This document shows, one piece after another, positions 10,665-22,133 of a stretch of 64,000 bases of DNA. This DNA comes from Edaphovirga cremea. GTDB lineage: Bacteria; Pseudomonadota; Gammaproteobacteria; Enterobacterales; Enterobacteriaceae. The notes under the pieces are model-generated. The model saw only the letters and a program-made list of their open reading frames with translations. It was not told the origin of the DNA and made no database searches. The stretch covers positions 186,001 through 250,000 of the forward strand of contig NZ_QOVA01000002.1 of NCBI RefSeq assembly GCF_003332275.1, given 5' to 3'. Positions within the stretch are counted from its first letter, which is position 1. Every line of letters starts with the position of its first letter. A program made the translations under genes and the position numbers.

Positions 10665-12608
10665 TTGAGTGACATGGCGAAAAACCTGATTCTCTGGTTA
10701 GTCATCGCAGTAGTTTTGATGTCAGTATTCCAGAGCTTCGGGCCCAGCGAGTCGAATGGCCGTAAAGTAGATTATTCTACTTTCATGTCCGAATTGACCC
10801 AAGATCAGATTCGTGAAGCACGTATCAACGGACGTGAGATCAACGTTACCAAGAAAGATAGTAACCGATACACGACTTATATCCCCGTCAGCGATCCCAG
10901 GTTGCTGGATACGTTGTTGACGAAGAATGTGAAAGTTGTCGGTGAACCGCCGGAAGAACCGAGTTTGCTGGCTTCTATCTTTATTTCCTGGTTCCCAATG
11001 CTGTTGTTGATTGGGGTCTGGATCTTCTTTATGCGGCAAATGCAGGGCGGCGGTGGCAAGGGCGCGATGTCCTTTGGCAAAAGCAAAGCCCGAATGCTGA
11101 CTGAAGACCAGATTAAAACGACGTTCGCGGACGTTGCTGGTTGCGACGAAGCGAAGGAAGAGGTGAGCGAGCTGGTTGATTACCTGCGCGAACCAAGCCG
11201 TTTCCAGAAACTGGGCGGTAAAATTCCTAAAGGCGTTCTGATGGTTGGGCCTCCGGGTACAGGTAAAACCTTGCTGGCGAAAGCCATTGCGGGTGAAGCC
11301 AAAGTACCGTTCTTTACTATTTCGGGTTCTGACTTTGTTGAAATGTTTGTGGGTGTGGGTGCTTCCCGTGTCCGTGACATGTTCGAACAAGCGAAGAAGG
11401 CCGCACCTTGTATCATCTTCATCGATGAAATCGATGCCGTAGGTCGTCAGCGTGGCGCGGGTCTGGGTGGCGGTCATGACGAACGCGAACAAACCCTGAA
11501 CCAATTGCTGGTTGAGATGGACGGTTTCGAAGGCAACGAAGGAATCATCGTCATTGCGGCAACCAACCGCCCTGACGTGCTTGACCCTGCGTTACTGCGT
11601 CCGGGCCGTTTTGACCGTCAGGTCATTGTGGGTCTGCCAGATGTGCGTGGACGTGAACAGATTCTGAAAGTGCATATGCGCCGTGTTCCACTGGCACCGG
11701 ATGTTGAACCATCTGTGATTGCCCGTGGTACCCCAGGTTTCTCCGGTGCCGATCTGGCGAACCTGGTCAACGAAGCTGCGCTGTTTGCCGCTCGTGGCAG
11801 TAAACGTGTTGTATCGATGATGGAATTCGAGAAAGCCAAAGACAAGATCATGATGGGTGCTGAGCGCCGCTCCATGGTCATGACGGAAGCGCAAAAAGAG
11901 TCCACTGCGTATCATGAAGCAGGCCATGCCATTATCGGCCGCCTGGTTCCTGAGCACGATCCGGTACATAAAGTCACGATTATTCCGCGTGGCCGTGCAT
12001 TGGGTGTGACGTTCTTCCTGCCGGTGGGTGATGCGATCAGTGCAAGTCGCCAGAAGCTTGAGAGTCAAATCTCGACGCTGTACGGTGGCCGTCTGGCTGA
12101 AGAGATCATTTACGGTGTGGAAAAAGTGTCTACTGGCGCGTCGAATGACATCAAAGTGGCAACGTCCATTGCGCGTAACATGGTGACCCAATGGGGCTTC
12201 TCTGAGAAGCTGGGGCCGCTGTTGTATGCGGAAGAAGAGGGTGAAGTCTTCCTTGGTCGTTCAGTGGCGAAAGCCAAACACATGTCTGACGAAACGGCAC
12301 GTATCATCGATCAGGAAGTTAAATCCCTGATTGAGCGGAACTATATCCGTGCCCGTAAGCTGCTGATGGAAAATATGGATATCCTGCATTCCATGAAGGA
12401 TGCACTGATGAAATATGAAACCATCGACGCACCACAGATTGACGATCTGATGAACCGTAAAGATGTGCGACCACCAGCTGGCTGGGATGACGTAACGAAA
12501 AGCGATAATTCCAACAATAGCGGCACACCTACAGCGCCAACGCCTGTTGATGAACCACGTACGCCTAATCCAGGCAATACGATGTCGGAACAGTTGGGCG
12601 ACAAGTAA
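10665..12608 (+). CDS. ftsH: ATP-dependent membrane zinc protease FtsH
   Basis: A 647-residue (or 644) membrane AAA+ protease that degrades LpxC, sigma32, SecY and other proteins. It has TM1 (about 8-25), a periplasmic domain, TM2 (about 104-124), Walker A GPPGTGKT, Walker B IIFIDEID, the SRH region and the zinc site HEAGH. The tail is low-complexity. The TTG at 10665 has GAGG 8 nt upstream and is chosen; the ATG at 10674 (MAKNLIL), used in E. coli annotation, is 18 nt from that site. It is downstream of rlmE and followed by a strong terminator. Confidence 0.97.
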   Translation: MSDMAKNLILWLVIAVVLMSVFQSFGPSESNGRKVDYSTFMSELTQDQIREARINGREINVTKKDSNRYTTYIPVSDPRLLDTLLTKNVKVVGEPPEEPSLLASIFISWFPMLLLIGVWIFFMRQMQGGGGKGAMSFGKSKARMLTEDQIKTTFADVAGCDEAKEEVSELVDYLREPSRFQKLGGKIPKGVLMVGPPGTGKTLLAKAIAGEAKVPFFTISGSDFVEMFVGVGASRVRDMFEQAKKAAPCIIFIDEIDAVGRQRGAGLGGGHDEREQTLNQLLVEMDGFEGNEGIIVIAATNRPDVLDPALLRPGRFDRQVIVGLPDVRGREQILKVHMRRVPLAPDVEPSVIARGTPGFSGADLANLVNEAALFAARGSKRVVSMMEFEKAKDKIMMGAERRSMVMTEAQKESTAYHEAGHAIIGRLVPEHDPVHKVTIIPRGRALGVTFFLPVGDAISASRQKLESQISTLYGGRLAEEIIYGVEKVSTGASNDIKVATSIARNMVTQWGFSEKLGPLLYAEEEGEVFLGRSVAKAKHMSDETARIIDQEVKSLIERNYIRARKLLMENMDILHSMKDALMKYETIDAPQIDDLMNRKDVRPPAGWDDVTKSDNSNNSGTPTAPTPVDEPRTPNPGNTMSEQLGDK

Positions 12609-12643
12609 GCCTCAGGTTGCTTAATGGTCTGCTGAATAACAAT

Positions 12644-12673
12644 AAACCCCGGGCTTATGCCTGGGGTTTTTTT
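12644..12673 (+). terminator. Terminator after ftsH
   Basis: An 11-bp stem (AAACCCCGGGC / GCCTGGGGTTT, one G-U pair) with a TTAT loop is followed by a run of T residues, 35 bp beyond the ftsH stop. Confidence 0.88.
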
Positions 12674-12737
12674 ATGGTATTGACCCAACGTCTTTTAATA
12701 GGGCGACTGGGTGAATTTGCTTTGAGGGTAAAAAGAG

Positions 12738-13577
12738 ATGCAGTTAAGCGCCAGAGATCGAATTCTTGATCTGACCCACCCACAGGTGATGGGTATCCTG
12801 AACGTTACGCCGGATTCATTTTCTGATGGGGGGCGCCACAATAGCCTGAATCGGGCCTTGGAGCATGCTCAGGCGATGATTAATGCTGGTGCCACGATTA
12901 TCGATATCGGTGGTGAATCAACGCGCCCTGGCGCGGCCGAGGTCAGCGATCAGGAGGAATTGGACCGCGTTGTTCCTGTAGTGGAAGCGCTGGTCAGGCG
13001 TTTTGATGTCTGGATATCGGTCGATACCTCAAAAGCTGCCGTTATTACAGAATCTGCGCGCGCGGGAGCGGACCTGATTAACGATATTCGCTCGTTGCAG
13101 GAGCCGGGTGCGATAGAGGCCGCAGTTGCGTCAGGTTTACCCGTATGTCTGATGCATATGCAGGGGCAACCGCGTACTATGCAGCAGGCTCCGCATTATG
13201 ATGACTTATTGGCCGATGTTAACCATTTCTTTGAACAACATATTGTACGTTGTGTGAATGCAGGCATCGACAGAAGTAAATTGCTGCTCGACCCGGGCTT
13301 CGGTTTCGGTAAGAATTTAGCGCATAATTACCAGCTTCTGGCGCATCTCGGCGATCTGCATCATTTTGGTTTGCCGCTGTTGGTCGGCATGTCGCGCAAA
13401 TCGATGGTGGGTCAGCTCCTGAATGTTCCCCCAGAACAACGTATGGCAGGTAGCGTGGCGTGTGCCGTGATTGCTGCAATGCAAGGTGCTCAGATAATCA
13501 GAGTGCATGATGTTAAAGAAACCGTCGATGCCATGCGCATTGTCGAAGCAACACTTTCAGCGAAGGGATCGAAATAA
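12738..13577 (+). CDS. folP: Dihydropteroate synthase
   Basis: A 279-residue TIM-barrel enzyme that joins p-aminobenzoate to dihydropterin pyrophosphate in folate synthesis; it is the target of sulfonamides. Signatures are MGILNVTPDSFSDGG (near residue 15), DIGGESTRPGA, DPGFGFGK and VGMSRKSM. AGAG precedes the ATG. It is followed only 3 bp later by glmM, so the two are translated from one message, as in E. coli. Confidence 0.97.
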   Translation: MQLSARDRILDLTHPQVMGILNVTPDSFSDGGRHNSLNRALEHAQAMINAGATIIDIGGESTRPGAAEVSDQEELDRVVPVVEALVRRFDVWISVDTSKAAVITESARAGADLINDIRSLQEPGAIEAAVASGLPVCLMHMQGQPRTMQQAPHYDDLLADVNHFFEQHIVRCVNAGIDRSKLLLDPGFGFGKNLAHNYQLLAHLGDLHHFGLPLLVGMSRKSMVGQLLNVPPEQRMAGSVACAVIAAMQGAQIIRVHDVKETVDAMRIVEATLSAKGSK

Positions 13578-13580
13578 GAT

Positions 13581-14918
13581 ATGAGCAACCGTAAATACTT
13601 TGGTACAGATGGCATTCGTGGTCGCGTCGGCGAAAGCCCGATTACGCCGGATTTTGTATTGAAACTCGGTTGGGCTGCCGGTAAAGTTTTGGCCCGTCAC
13701 GGTTCACGTAAGATCATTATTGGTAAAGATACCCGTATTTCAGGATATATGCTGGAGTCCGCTCTCGAAGCCGGTTTGGCTGCTGCCGGGCTGTCTGCGT
13801 CCTTTACCGGGCCGATGCCAACGCCGGCTGTTGCTTATCTGACCCGTACGTTCCGCGCTGAAGCCGGGATCGTCATTTCTGCATCTCACAACCCATTTTA
13901 TGACAATGGCATTAAGTTCTTTTCTATCGATGGTGCAAAACTTCCTGATGAAGTGGAAGAGGCGATAGAAGCTGAAATGGAAAAACCGCTGACGTGTGTG
14001 GAGTCGGCGGAGTTAGGCAAGGCCAGCCGAATTGTGGATGCTGCGGGTCGTTACATTGAATTCTGTAAAGGCACTTTCCCAAGTGAATTGAGCCTGAATG
14101 GACTGAAAATAGTGGTCGACTGCGCAAATGGGGCGACGTATCACATCGCCCCAAGCGTATTGCGTGAATTGGGCGCCAAAGTGATTGCTATCGGTTGTGA
14201 ACCGGACGGCATGAACATTAACGAGCAGTGCGGTGCAACCGATGTGCGTCTTCTCCAGAAACGTGTTCTTGAAGAGAAAGCCGATGTAGGGCTCGCTTTT
14301 GATGGCGATGGCGATCGCGTAATGATGGTGGATCACGAAGGCAACAAAGTTGATGGTGACCAGATTCTCTATATTGTTGCCCGCGAAGGGTTACGTCAGG
14401 GACAATTGCGCGGTGGTGCGGTTGGCACGCTGATGAGCAATATGGGTCTTGAACTGGCACTTAAGCAACTTGGGATACCTTTTGCTCGCGCGAAAGTTGG
14501 CGACCGCTATGTGCTTGAGAAAATGCAGGAAAAAGGCTGGCGCATTGGTGCAGAAAACTCCGGTCATGTGATTCTGCTGGATAAAACCACGACGGGTGAT
14601 GGTATTGTTGCAGGCTTGCAAGTGCTTACTGCGATGGTAAGAAACCATATGACCTTGCATGACCTTTGCAGCGGCATGAAATTGTTACCACAAATTTTGG
14701 TCAACGTGCGTTTCGCGGGTCTCAATGATCCTCTCGAGAGTGAGGATGTGCGTAATGTTACAGCAGACGTGGAAAAACAATTGGCGGGACGTGGACGAGT
14801 ATTACTGCGCAAATCCGGTACCGAACCGTTAATCCGAGTGATGGTTGAAGGGGAAGATGCGGAGTTGGTCGAATTGTTGGCGAACCGTATCGCTGATGCG
14901 GTAAAAGCGGCTGGGTAA
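13581..14918 (+). CDS. glmM: Phosphoglucosamine mutase
   Basis: A 445-residue alpha-D-phosphohexomutase that converts glucosamine-6-phosphate to glucosamine-1-phosphate for UDP-GlcNAc, and hence for murein and LPS. The phosphoserine loop is [12 protein letters not shown] (Ser near residue 102). The metal loop is FDGDGDR, the sugar-binding loop GAENSGH and the phosphate-binding loop RKSGTEP. Start [14 protein letters not shown] is the family start. It is distal gene of the folP-glmM pair. Confidence 0.97.
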   Translation: MSNRKYFGTDGIRGRVGESPITPDFVLKLGWAAGKVLARHGSRKIIIGKDTRISGYMLESALEAGLAAAGLSASFTGPMPTPAVAYLTRTFRAEAGIVISASHNPFYDNGIKFFSIDGAKLPDEVEEAIEAEMEKPLTCVESAELGKASRIVDAAGRYIEFCKGTFPSELSLNGLKIVVDCANGATYHIAPSVLRELGAKVIAIGCEPDGMNINEQCGATDVRLLQKRVLEEKADVGLAFDGDGDRVMMVDHEGNKVDGDQILYIVAREGLRQGQLRGGAVGTLMSNMGLELALKQLGIPFARAKVGDRYVLEKMQEKGWRIGAENSGHVILLDKTTTGDGIVAGLQVLTAMVRNHMTLHDLCSGMKLLPQILVNVRFAGLNDPLESEDVRNVTADVEKQLAGRGRVLLRKSGTEPLIRVMVEGEDAELVELLANRIADAVKAAG

Positions 14919-15049
14919 CGGTAAAGACAAACGCTCTCGCGTGATTTCTCGATTTGCGCGAGAGTGCTTGAAATTTAGGCTTAATGTAGCTGCCAGGTAG
15001 TGGCATTGTGGCAGAAGTGGGGTTTTCATCGCGCTTCTGGCGTTTTTTT
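14919..15049 (+). terminator. Terminator structures between glmM and secG
   Basis: Two hairpins follow glmM. The first is a 10-bp stem (14932-14941 with 14957-14966) with no T tract. The second is an 8-bp stem (CAGAAGTG at 15012-15019, CGCTTCTG at 15032-15039) followed by T7 at 15043-15049. The second is the likelier Rho-independent terminator. Confidence 0.6.
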
Positions 15050-15200
15050 CCGCAAACGGACTTTCAACGTGAAATTGCCCTTGCGCGAGACCCTACGTTT
15101 GGTTAGTATTCACACCCGCTTCAGTGGGTCATTTAACTACCCGCTAAATTGGTGAGAAGCGATTAGCACGCGGTGAAACCGCAAGGATACAGGTACAACT

Positions 15201-15536
15201 ATGTACGAAGCTCTTCTGATAATTTTCCTGATCGTGGCAATCGGCCTTGTGGCTTTGATCATGCTGCAACAAGGTAAAGGTGCTGATATGGGAGCCTCAT
15301 TCGGAGCAGGTGCTTCTGCAACCCTGTTCGGTTCGAGTGGTTCCGGTAACTTTATGACCCGCATGACGGCTGTTTTGGCGACGCTGTTTTTCGTCATCAG
15401 TTTGGTCCTGGGGAATTTAAGTAGCAATCAGGGTCAGAAAGGCAGCGAATGGGAAAATCTGGGTCAGCCAGTAAATGCTGAGCAGACTACCACTCCGGCA
15501 GCACCTGTTACGCCGAGCAGTGATATCCCGCGTTAA
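15201..15536 (+). CDS. secG: Protein-export channel subunit SecG
   Basis: A 111-residue inner-membrane protein of the SecYEG translocon. It has two transmembrane helices (about 2-22 and 53-73) separated by the conserved glycine-rich cytoplasmic loop MLQQGKGADMGASFGAGAS. A polar, Thr/Pro-rich tail ends SSDIPR. It is preceded by AAGGATACAGG. It is followed by tRNA-Leu, the same order as in E. coli. Confidence 0.97.
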   Translation: MYEALLIIFLIVAIGLVALIMLQQGKGADMGASFGAGASATLFGSSGSGNFMTRMTAVLATLFFVISLVLGNLSSNQGQKGSEWENLGQPVNAEQTTTPAAPVTPSSDIPR

Positions 15537-15622
15537 GCCATAAGTTTTAAGAACAGGGTTTTAAGAACACAGTTTGAAAATGATGGTTGCTACGTAAGTA
15601 GAACGGTCATTCAGGAATCAGT

Positions 15623-15709
15623 GCCGAGGTGGTGGAATTGGTAGACACGCTACCTTGAGGTGGTAGTGCCCGATTGGGCTTACGGGTTCAAGTCCCGTCC
15701 TCGGTACCA
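15623..15709 (+). tRNA. leuU: tRNA-Leu (anticodon GAG)
   Basis: An 87-nt class II tRNA. The acceptor stem GCCGAGG pairs with CCTCGGT-side bases, there is a long variable arm, the anticodon is GAG within CTTGAGGT, the T-loop is GGTTCAAGTCC, and CCA is encoded. It lies 86 bp after secG and is probably in the same transcript; a terminator follows at once. Confidence 0.97.
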
Positions 15710-15716
15710 TATTAAG

Positions 15717-15744
15717 AAAAGACGTCATTAGGCGTCTTTTTTTT
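15717..15744 (+). terminator. Terminator after tRNA-Leu
   Basis: An 8-bp stem (AAAAGACG / CGTCTTTT) runs into a run of eight T residues (15737-15744), directly after the tRNA 3' end. Confidence 0.85.
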
Positions 15745-16657
15745 CGTCCTGATTTTGTCATGGACTTCTTGTTGGTGGAGGTCCGCGTTGATGCGACCTA
15801 TTTCGTCAAAAGTGATAATGACTCAGTCACATCGATAATGATGAACGCGTCATCACCAAGTAAAATAGCGATGGGAGCAGATACCCACCTATCACATCAC
15901 ACTGTGTTAAACACAACGATATCCGATACTTTAATGTGGTTATTATATAAGTTGAAGAATTTAAATGTGAAGCGTTCTTCAGAATGCCAACTATTCTTTA
16001 CAGCACTTTATTTTCGCAAGAATTTTTATTAAGAGTATTTGTGTTTAAATGCTTAATCTGTTTAATTTTTCTAGATTAGGTAATGTTTTTTTTTGCTTTA
16101 ATTACAATGACTTGAATATAGAAACCAATCATGAAAATGTTCTGTGCGCAGGTTTTTTAATTTCTGTTATCCATCGTAAAATGCCATGTACATAGTTTAA
16201 TTTTAAATTTGTTACTTGATCGATGATATGCCTGATGATTATAAAGGCATGAATGTCAGATGACGCTGTTATCTGAAATGCGGCAACTTCGATTACTGAA
16301 GACAGAAGAAATTTTTGGCAAACTTTCGGCGAAAATGAGCATACCGCCCGTTCTCTTCTTTATGTTTCCAGGGGCACGAGGAAAGGTGTTCCTGAAGATG
16401 AATAATCGGGGTTGCTGCGGATGTAAACTTATGGAATAATCTGCCGCTTCTACTGAGAGGCCGTAGTTGTAAAAATGCCGCTAGCCTGTCAGAAAATTTG
16501 AGGCCGGATGCTTATGTTGGTATGAATATGCCTGTAACGAGTTAACTCTTTTCTTTCAAAAAGTTGATCGCCAAAATCATATCCCGTCCTCAGTATCAAT
16601 CCTTTAGATAACTTGCTTTCAGGCAGTTATCGGCGTAGTATTCGCAGCGTTTTCGGA
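15745..16657. other. Gene-poor AT-rich gap between two tRNA genes
   Basis: About 0.9 kb separates tRNA-Leu from tRNA-fMet. In E. coli this position holds argG. Here there is no argininosuccinate synthase and no long frame with protein-like composition; a 90-codon frame at 15760-16032 has no recognizable features. Much of the stretch is strongly AT-rich. One 59-codon frame (16260-16439) is reported separately. The base of the initiator tRNA operon promoter must lie near 16560-16657. Confidence 0.55.
16260..16439 (+). pseudogene. Possible FeoC-like remnant (59 codons)
   Basis: A short frame beginning MTLLSEMRQLRLLKTEEIF and ending NNRGCCGCKLME. The layout loosely recalls FeoC, the small winged-helix Fe-S protein of ferrous-iron uptake: LLxEMR, then a helix with LSAKM, then RGKV, then a C-terminal Cys cluster. 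The cluster is truncated and internal spacing is off, and no feoA or feoB is nearby. There is no good ribosome-binding site. It may be a decayed fragment or chance. Confidence 0.2.
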
Positions 16658-16734
<77 letters not shown>

Positions 16735-16869
16735 ACTTTCCTATAGTGTTTTTTTTCAAATATACTGTTAGACAGACGTACAGTGCTTTTCGATAGCGAT
16801 TTGAAAAAAATTCTTGTCAGAAAGTTGCACCGATGCCGCCTGGCGGCAAATAGGGTCCAGTTGCATAAA

Positions 16870-16892
16870 GCCCCGATTTATCGGGGTTTTTT
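16870..16892 (+). terminator. Terminator in the metY-rimP leader
   Basis: CCCCGA / TCGGGG stem with a 4-nt loop and T6 tail. A second, weaker GGGC/GCCC hairpin followed by T7 lies at 16914-16934. E. coli is known to carry terminators at this place that partly separate tRNA from the protein genes; readthrough feeds rimP-nusA-infB. Confidence 0.75.
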
Positions 16893-16952
16893 GTTATTTG
16901 GCAACAAAATCACTGGGCTATTAGGCCCTTTTTTTATGTCTTGGGGGTGGAC

Positions 16953-17405
16953 TTGTCCACATTAGAACAAAAGTTAACAGAGATGATCTCAGCACCGGTT
17001 GAGGCGTTGGGTTATGAATTGGTAGGTATCGAGTTCATCCGCGCGCGCCAATCGACGTTACGCATCTATATCGATAGTGAAAACGGCATCAATGTTGATG
17101 ATTGTGCTGATGTTAGCCACCAGGTAAGTGCTGTACTGGACGTAGAAGACCCTATAACAGTGGCTTACAACCTGGAAGTCTCCTCTCCGGGCCTTGATCG
17201 TCCAATGTTCACCGCAGAGCACTACACGCGCTTTCTCGGTGAAGAAGTCGGCGTGGTTTTGCGCATGGCCGTGCAGAACCGTCGTAAATGGCAGGGTGTA
17301 ATCAAGTCTGTCGATGGCGAGATGATCACGGTTACTGTGGATGGGAAAGATGAAGTGTTCGCGCTGAGCAACATCCAGAAAGCGAATCTGGTACCCCACT
17401 TTTAA
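16953..17405 (+). CDS. rimP: Ribosome maturation factor RimP
   Basis: A 150-residue two-domain protein needed for 30S subunit maturation. Motifs: [32 protein letters not shown] (split in the family's N-domain), [10 protein letters not shown] and [11 protein letters not shown]. The start is a TTG at 16953 (MSTLEQKL), which matches the E. coli protein and follows GGGGGTGG; upstream in-frame codons add only a few residues. It is 21 bp ahead of nusA. Confidence 0.95.
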   Translation: MSTLEQKLTEMISAPVEALGYELVGIEFIRARQSTLRIYIDSENGINVDDCADVSHQVSAVLDVEDPITVAYNLEVSSPGLDRPMFTAEHYTRFLGEEVGVVLRMAVQNRRKWQGVIKSVDGEMITVTVDGKDEVFALSNIQKANLVPHF

Positions 17406-17426
17406 AGTTAGGATGAGGCAACTAGG

Positions 17427-18935
17427 ATGAATAAAGAGATTCTGGCTGTTGTGGAAGCAGTTTCAAATGAGAAGTCCCTCCCGCGCGAGAAGATTTTCGA
17501 AGCGCTGGAAACTGCATTATCAACAGCAACAAAAAAGAAATATGAGCAGGAAATCGAAGTCCGCGTAAGCATTGACCGCAAAAGCGGCGACTTCGAGACC
17601 TTCCGCCGTTGGGTTGCTGTCAACGAAGTCACACAACCGACCCGTGAAATCACGCTTGAGGCTGCTCAATACGAAGATCCGACTATCGAATTAGGCGGAT
17701 ATATCGAAGATACCATCGATTCTGTGGTGTTTGACCGAATCACCACGCAAACCGCCAAACAGGTTATCGTACAGAAAGTACGTGAAGCTGAGCGTGCGAT
17801 GGTGGTCGAACAATTCCGCCAGCAATTGGGTAAAATTGTTACTGGCGTAGTGAAGAAAGTTAACCGTGACAGTATCGCCCTGGATCTTGGCAACAATGCT
17901 GAAGCCGTTATTTTGCGTGAAGACATGCTGCCGCGCGAGAATCATCGTCCTGGTGACCGTATCCGTGGCGTTTTGTATGATGTACGCCCTGAAGCGCGTG
18001 GTGCCCAACTGTTTGTGAGCCGTTCATCCGCAGCAATGCTGATCGAACTGTTCCGCATTGAAGTACCAGAAATCGGTGAAGAGCTTATTGAAATCAAAGC
18101 TGCTGCACGCGATCCGAGTTCCCGTGCTAAAATCGCCGTGAAAACAAACGACAAGCGAATCGATCCGGTAGGTGCATGCGTAGGTATGCGTGGCTCCCGG
18201 GTCCAGAATGTGTCCAGCGAACTTGGCGGTGAGCGTATCGATATCATCCTGTGGGATGACAATCCAGCGCAGTTCGTTATCAACGCGATGGCACCGGCAG
18301 AAGTCGCTTCTATTGTTGTTGATGAAGATAAATGCACCATGGATATTGCCGTTGAAGCCAGCAACCTGGCACAGGCAATCGGCCGTAATGGCCAAAACGT
18401 GCGTTTGGCGTCCCAACTGTTAAAACAGCATCGCGGTGATGACAAATGGGAACTGAACGTAATGACCGCGGACGACCTGCAGGCCAAGCATCAGGCCGAG
18501 GCATACGCCGCAATTGAGATCTTCACCAAATATCTTGATATCGATGAAGACTTTGCAACGGTCTTGGTAGAAGAAGGTTTCTCCACGCTTGAAGAGTTGG
18601 CCTACGTGCCAATGAAAGAACTTCTGCAAATCGATGGTCTTGACGAAGATACGGTAGAAGCGCTGCGTGAGCGCGCTAAAGCTGCATTGACCACGCTGGC
18701 CCTTGCGCAAGAAGAAAGTCTTGGTGATAACAAACCCGCGGACGATCTGCTGAATTTGGCTGGTCTTGAACGTAGCATGGCATTTAAACTGGCTGCGCGA
18801 GGGGTTTGTACGCTGGAAGAGCTTGCCGAGCAGGGTGTCGACGACCTGGCAGATATTGAAGGGCTGAATGACGAACAAGCCGGCGAGCTGATTATGGCCG
18901 CACGTAATATCTGTTGGTTTGGCGACAATGCGTAA
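17427..18935 (+). CDS. nusA: Transcription termination/antitermination factor NusA
   Basis: A 502-residue RNA polymerase-associated factor for pausing, termination and rRNA antitermination. It has the N-terminal polymerase-binding domain (about 1-130), S1 domain (about 135-200), two KH domains ([14 protein letters not shown] and [12 protein letters not shown]) and two C-terminal acidic helix-hairpin-helix repeats, ending [11 protein letters not shown]. Start [16 protein letters not shown] follows AGGATGAGG. It is in the metY-rimP-nusA-infB operon. Confidence 0.98.
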   Translation: MNKEILAVVEAVSNEKSLPREKIFEALETALSTATKKKYEQEIEVRVSIDRKSGDFETFRRWVAVNEVTQPTREITLEAAQYEDPTIELGGYIEDTIDSVVFDRITTQTAKQVIVQKVREAERAMVVEQFRQQLGKIVTGVVKKVNRDSIALDLGNNAEAVILREDMLPRENHRPGDRIRGVLYDVRPEARGAQLFVSRSSAAMLIELFRIEVPEIGEELIEIKAAARDPSSRAKIAVKTNDKRIDPVGACVGMRGSRVQNVSSELGGERIDIILWDDNPAQFVINAMAPAEVASIVVDEDKCTMDIAVEASNLAQAIGRNGQNVRLASQLLKQHRGDDKWELNVMTADDLQAKHQAEAYAAIEIFTKYLDIDEDFATVLVEEGFSTLEELAYVPMKELLQIDGLDEDTVEALRERAKAALTTLALAQEESLGDNKPADDLLNLAGLERSMAFKLAARGVCTLEELAEQGVDDLADIEGLNDEQAGELIMAARNICWFGDNA

Positions 18936-18959
18936 TAAACTGTAGCAGGAAGGAACAGC

Positions 18960-21656
18960 ATGACAGATGTAACCGTAAAATCGCTGGCAGCAGAGATTCA
19001 GACTCCGGTTGATCGCCTGGTACAGCAATTTGCTGATGCAGGGATCAACAAGTCGGAAGCCGATTCTGTTACCCAGCAGGAAAAAGAGACACTGCTGGCA
19101 CACTTGAACCGTGAAAACGGTGGTGCGCCAAACAAACTTACATTGCAACGCAAAACGCGTAGTACATTGAATATTCCGAGCACCGGCGGTAAAAGTAAAT
19201 CGGTGCAAATCGAGGTTCGCAAGAAACGCACTTATGTAAAACGCGATACGTCAGAGGCGGAACAAGCCCAGGCCGAAGCGGAAGAGCAAGCACGGCGTGA
19301 AGCGGAAGAGCAGGCACAGCGCATAGTAGAAGAGCAAGCGAAACGCGATGCTGAAGAGAAAGCTAAGCGCACAGCCGACGAGCAAGCCAAACGCGAAGCC
19401 GCTGAAAAAGCTAAGCGTGACGCAGCGGAAAAAGAAAAAGTGACCAACCAACATACTGATGAAGTAATTAAGCCAGCTCAGGCAGAAAAAGCACGCCGTG
19501 AAGCTGAAGCCGCAGAACTTAAACGTAAAGCGGAAGAAGAAGCGCAGCGTAAAGTCGAAGAGAATGCCAAACGTGTTGCTGAAGAAGCCCGCAAGATGGC
19601 CGAAACCGGCGTCTGGGTTGAAACCCCTCCAGTAACCGAAGAAACAGAATCTGCCGACTATCACGTGACCACCTCTCAACATGCCCGCCAGGCAGAAGAC
19701 GAAAACGATGCCAAGGTTGAAGGCGATCGTCGTAGCCGTACTCGTGGTGGCAAAGCGACCAAGCAGAAGAAAGGCAATAAACTGTCTGAATCCAAAGCCG
19801 ATCGCGAAGAAGCACGTGCTGTTGGTCGCAATGGTAAAGGCAAGCGTAAGCCAAGCACCTTGCAGCAGAGCTTCAACAAGCCTGTTGCTGCGGTAAACCG
19901 TGACGTCGTGATTGGTGAAACGGTTACTGTTGCTGAACTGGCGAACAAAATGGCAGTTAAAGGCTCTCAGGTCATCAAAACCATGATGAAACTGGGCGCT
20001 ATGGCCACCATCAACCAGGTTATCGATCAGGAAACTGCGCAACTGGTTGCTGAAGAAATGGGTCACAAAGTTATCCTGCGTCGTGAAAACGAACTGGAAG
20101 AAGCGCTGATGAGCGATCGTGATACCGGTACGTCCGCTGCTGCTGAGCCTCGTGCTCCGGTTGTGACCATCATGGGTCACGTTGACCACGGTAAAACGTC
20201 CCTGCTTGACTACATCCGTTCCACGAAAGTGGCGGCAGGCGAAGCGGGTGGTATTACCCAGCATATCGGTGCTTACCACGTCGAAACCGAAAATGGCATG
20301 ATCACCTTCCTGGATACCCCAGGACACGCCGCATTTACCTCAATGCGTGCACGTGGTGCTCAGGCAACGGATATCGTGGTTCTGGTTGTTTCTGCTGACG
20401 ACGGCGTCATGCCGCAAACCGTGGAAGCCATCCAGCATGCGAAAGCCGCTGGCGTTCCTATCGTGGTTGCCGTCAACAAGGTTGATAAGCCAGATGCCGA
20501 TCCGGATCGGGTCAGAACCGAACTGTCACAGTATGGTGTTATGCCAGAAGCGTGGGGCGGTGAATCCCAGTTTGTTCACGTCTCCGCGAAAGTGGGTACG
20601 GGCATTGATGAACTGCTGGATGCTATCCTCCTGCAAGCTGAAGTTCTTGAACTGAAAGCGGTTCGCAGTGGTATGGCAAGTGGCGTAGTGATTGAGTCGT
20701 TCCTGGATAAAGGCCGTGGCCCAGTGGCTACTGTTCTTGTGCAGGAAGGAACCCTGAACAAGGGCGACATCATCCTGTGTGGCTTCGAATATGGCCGCGT
20801 GCGTGCGATGCGTGACGAAATGGGGCGTGATATTACGTCTGCTGGTCCGTCAATTCCGGTCGAAGTCCTGGGTCTGTCAAGCGTGCCGGCTGCTGGTGAT
20901 GAAGTTACTGTTGTACGTGACGAGAAAAAAGCCCGTGAAGTTGCGCTTTACCGTCAAGGTAAATTCCGCGAAGTGAAACTGGCTCGTCAGCAGAAGTCGA
21001 AACTGGAAAACATTTTTGCCAACATGACCGAAGGTGAAGTTTCAGAATTGAATATCGTTCTGAAGTCTGACGTTCAAGGTTCATGTGAAGCCATTTCCGA
21101 CGCGTTGCAGAATTTGTCGACTGACGAAGTGAAAGTGAAGATTGTTGGTATGGGTGTCGGTGGTATTACTGAAACCGATGCAACGCTGGCAGCAGCGTCC
21201 AGCGCAATCATCCTCGGCTTTAACGTTCGTGCTGATGCGTCAGCCCGTCGCGTTGTTGAATCTGAAAACCTTGACCTGCGTTACTACTCCGTCATCTATA
21301 ATCTGATCGACGAAGTTAAACAGGCCATGAGCGGTATGCTTGCGCCAGAATACAAACAGCAAATCATTGGTCTGGCTGAAGTTCGTGACGTATTCAAGTC
21401 ACCGAAGTTTGGCGCTATTGCAGGCTGTATGGTTACTGAAGGTATGATTAAGCGTAACAATCCAATCCGTGTTCTGCGTGATAATATCGTGATCTATGAA
21501 GGCGAGCTTGAGTCCCTGCGCCGCTTTAAAGATGACGTCAACGAAGTGCGTAACGGTATGGAATGTGGTATCGGCGTTAAAAACTACAACGATGTGCGCG
21601 TTGGTGATGTTATCGAAGTATTCGAAATCATCGAAATTAAACGTACCATCGATTAA
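18960..21656 (+). CDS. infB: Translation initiation factor IF-2
   Basis: An 898-residue GTPase that brings fMet-tRNA to the 30S P site. The short N-domain is followed by a long charged segment (about 95-215) of heptad/octad repeats rich in E, A, Q, K and R, predicted helical. The G domain has [20 protein letters not shown] and [10 protein letters not shown]-terminal domains that bind initiator tRNA end in [19 protein letters not shown]. Start [10 protein letters not shown] follows AGGAAGG. It is next to its partner tRNA's operon head. Confidence 0.98.
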   Translation: MTDVTVKSLAAEIQTPVDRLVQQFADAGINKSEADSVTQQEKETLLAHLNRENGGAPNKLTLQRKTRSTLNIPSTGGKSKSVQIEVRKKRTYVKRDTSEAEQAQAEAEEQARREAEEQAQRIVEEQAKRDAEEKAKRTADEQAKREAAEKAKRDAAEKEKVTNQHTDEVIKPAQAEKARREAEAAELKRKAEEEAQRKVEENAKRVAEEARKMAETGVWVETPPVTEETESADYHVTTSQHARQAEDENDAKVEGDRRSRTRGGKATKQKKGNKLSESKADREEARAVGRNGKGKRKPSTLQQSFNKPVAAVNRDVVIGETVTVAELANKMAVKGSQVIKTMMKLGAMATINQVIDQETAQLVAEEMGHKVILRRENELEEALMSDRDTGTSAAAEPRAPVVTIMGHVDHGKTSLLDYIRSTKVAAGEAGGITQHIGAYHVETENGMITFLDTPGHAAFTSMRARGAQATDIVVLVVSADDGVMPQTVEAIQHAKAAGVPIVVAVNKVDKPDADPDRVRTELSQYGVMPEAWGGESQFVHVSAKVGTGIDELLDAILLQAEVLELKAVRSGMASGVVIESFLDKGRGPVATVLVQEGTLNKGDIILCGFEYGRVRAMRDEMGRDITSAGPSIPVEVLGLSSVPAAGDEVTVVRDEKKAREVALYRQGKFREVKLARQQKSKLENIFANMTEGEVSELNIVLKSDVQGSCEAISDALQNLSTDEVKVKIVGMGVGGITETDATLAAASSAIILGFNVRADASARRVVESENLDLRYYSVIYNLIDEVKQAMSGMLAPEYKQQIIGLAEVRDVFKSPKFGAIAGCMVTEGMIKRNNPIRVLRDNIVIYEGELESLRRFKDDVNEVRNGMECGIGVKNYNDVRVGDVIEVFEIIEIKRTID

Positions 21657-21683
21657 CGTTAGCGTACTCGCTTACATCCATTT

Positions 21684-21707
21684 GGGGGCCTTGCGCCCCC
21701 TTATTTG
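21684..21707 (+). terminator. GC hairpin between infB and rbfA
   Basis: GGGGGC (21684-21689) pairs with GCCCCC (21695-21700) followed by TTATTT. It is a possible weak terminator or processing hairpin inside the operon, just before the rbfA ribosome-binding site. Confidence 0.5.
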
Positions 21708-21722
21708 TCTGGAGAGTCCATT

Positions 21723-22133
21723 ATGGCAAAAGAATTCAGCCGTACTCAGCGTGTCTCGCAAGAGATGCAAAAAGAGATCGCAATCATTCTGCAGCGCGAA
21801 GTGAAAGATCCGCGCGTTGGCATGGCGACCGTATCCGGCGTAGAAGTATCCCGCGATCTGGCTTATGCCAAGGTATATGTCACTTTTCTGGATGTGTTGG
21901 TTGAAAACCACGATCCAGCTCGTGTCACCAACGGCATCAAGGCACTGCAAGATGCATCGGGTTTTATCCGTACGTTGATTGGCAAAGCCATGCGCCTGCG
22001 AGTTGTTCCTGAACTGACCTTTGCCTACGATAACTCGTTGGTAGAAGGGATGCGCATGTCGAATCTGGTGACCAATGTCGTGAAAAACGATACAGAACGT
22101 CGCTCTGCGGCAGGTGATGACAAGGAGTCCTGA
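21723..22133 (+). CDS. rbfA: 30S ribosome-binding factor RbfA
   Basis: A 136-residue KH-fold protein that binds the 5' end of 16S rRNA late in 30S assembly and is needed for cold growth. Motifs: [53 protein letters not shown]. The start at 21723 follows GGAGAG; an in-frame ATG 18 nt upstream would cover that site. Its TGA overlaps the truB ATG by one base (TGATG), implying translational coupling. Confidence 0.97.
   Translation: MAKEFSRTQRVSQEMQKEIAIILQREVKDPRVGMATVSGVEVSRDLAYAKVYVTFLDVLVENHDPARVTNGIKALQDASGFIRTLIGKAMRLRVVPELTFAYDNSLVEGMRMSNLVTNVVKNDTERRSAAGDDKES

Noticed and set aside
10722-11504. 260-codon minus-strand frame opposite ftsH
   Set aside because: It lies fully inside a well-supported conserved gene and has no recognizable domain.
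15760-16032. 90-codon frame after tRNA-Leu
   Set aside because: Composition is not protein-like, no ribosome-binding site, no family resemblance.
19251-20327. Long minus-strand open frame opposite infB
   Set aside because: It mirrors the repetitive charged region of IF-2 read on the other strand; low-complexity Phe/Arg-rich product, no family, no ribosome-binding site.
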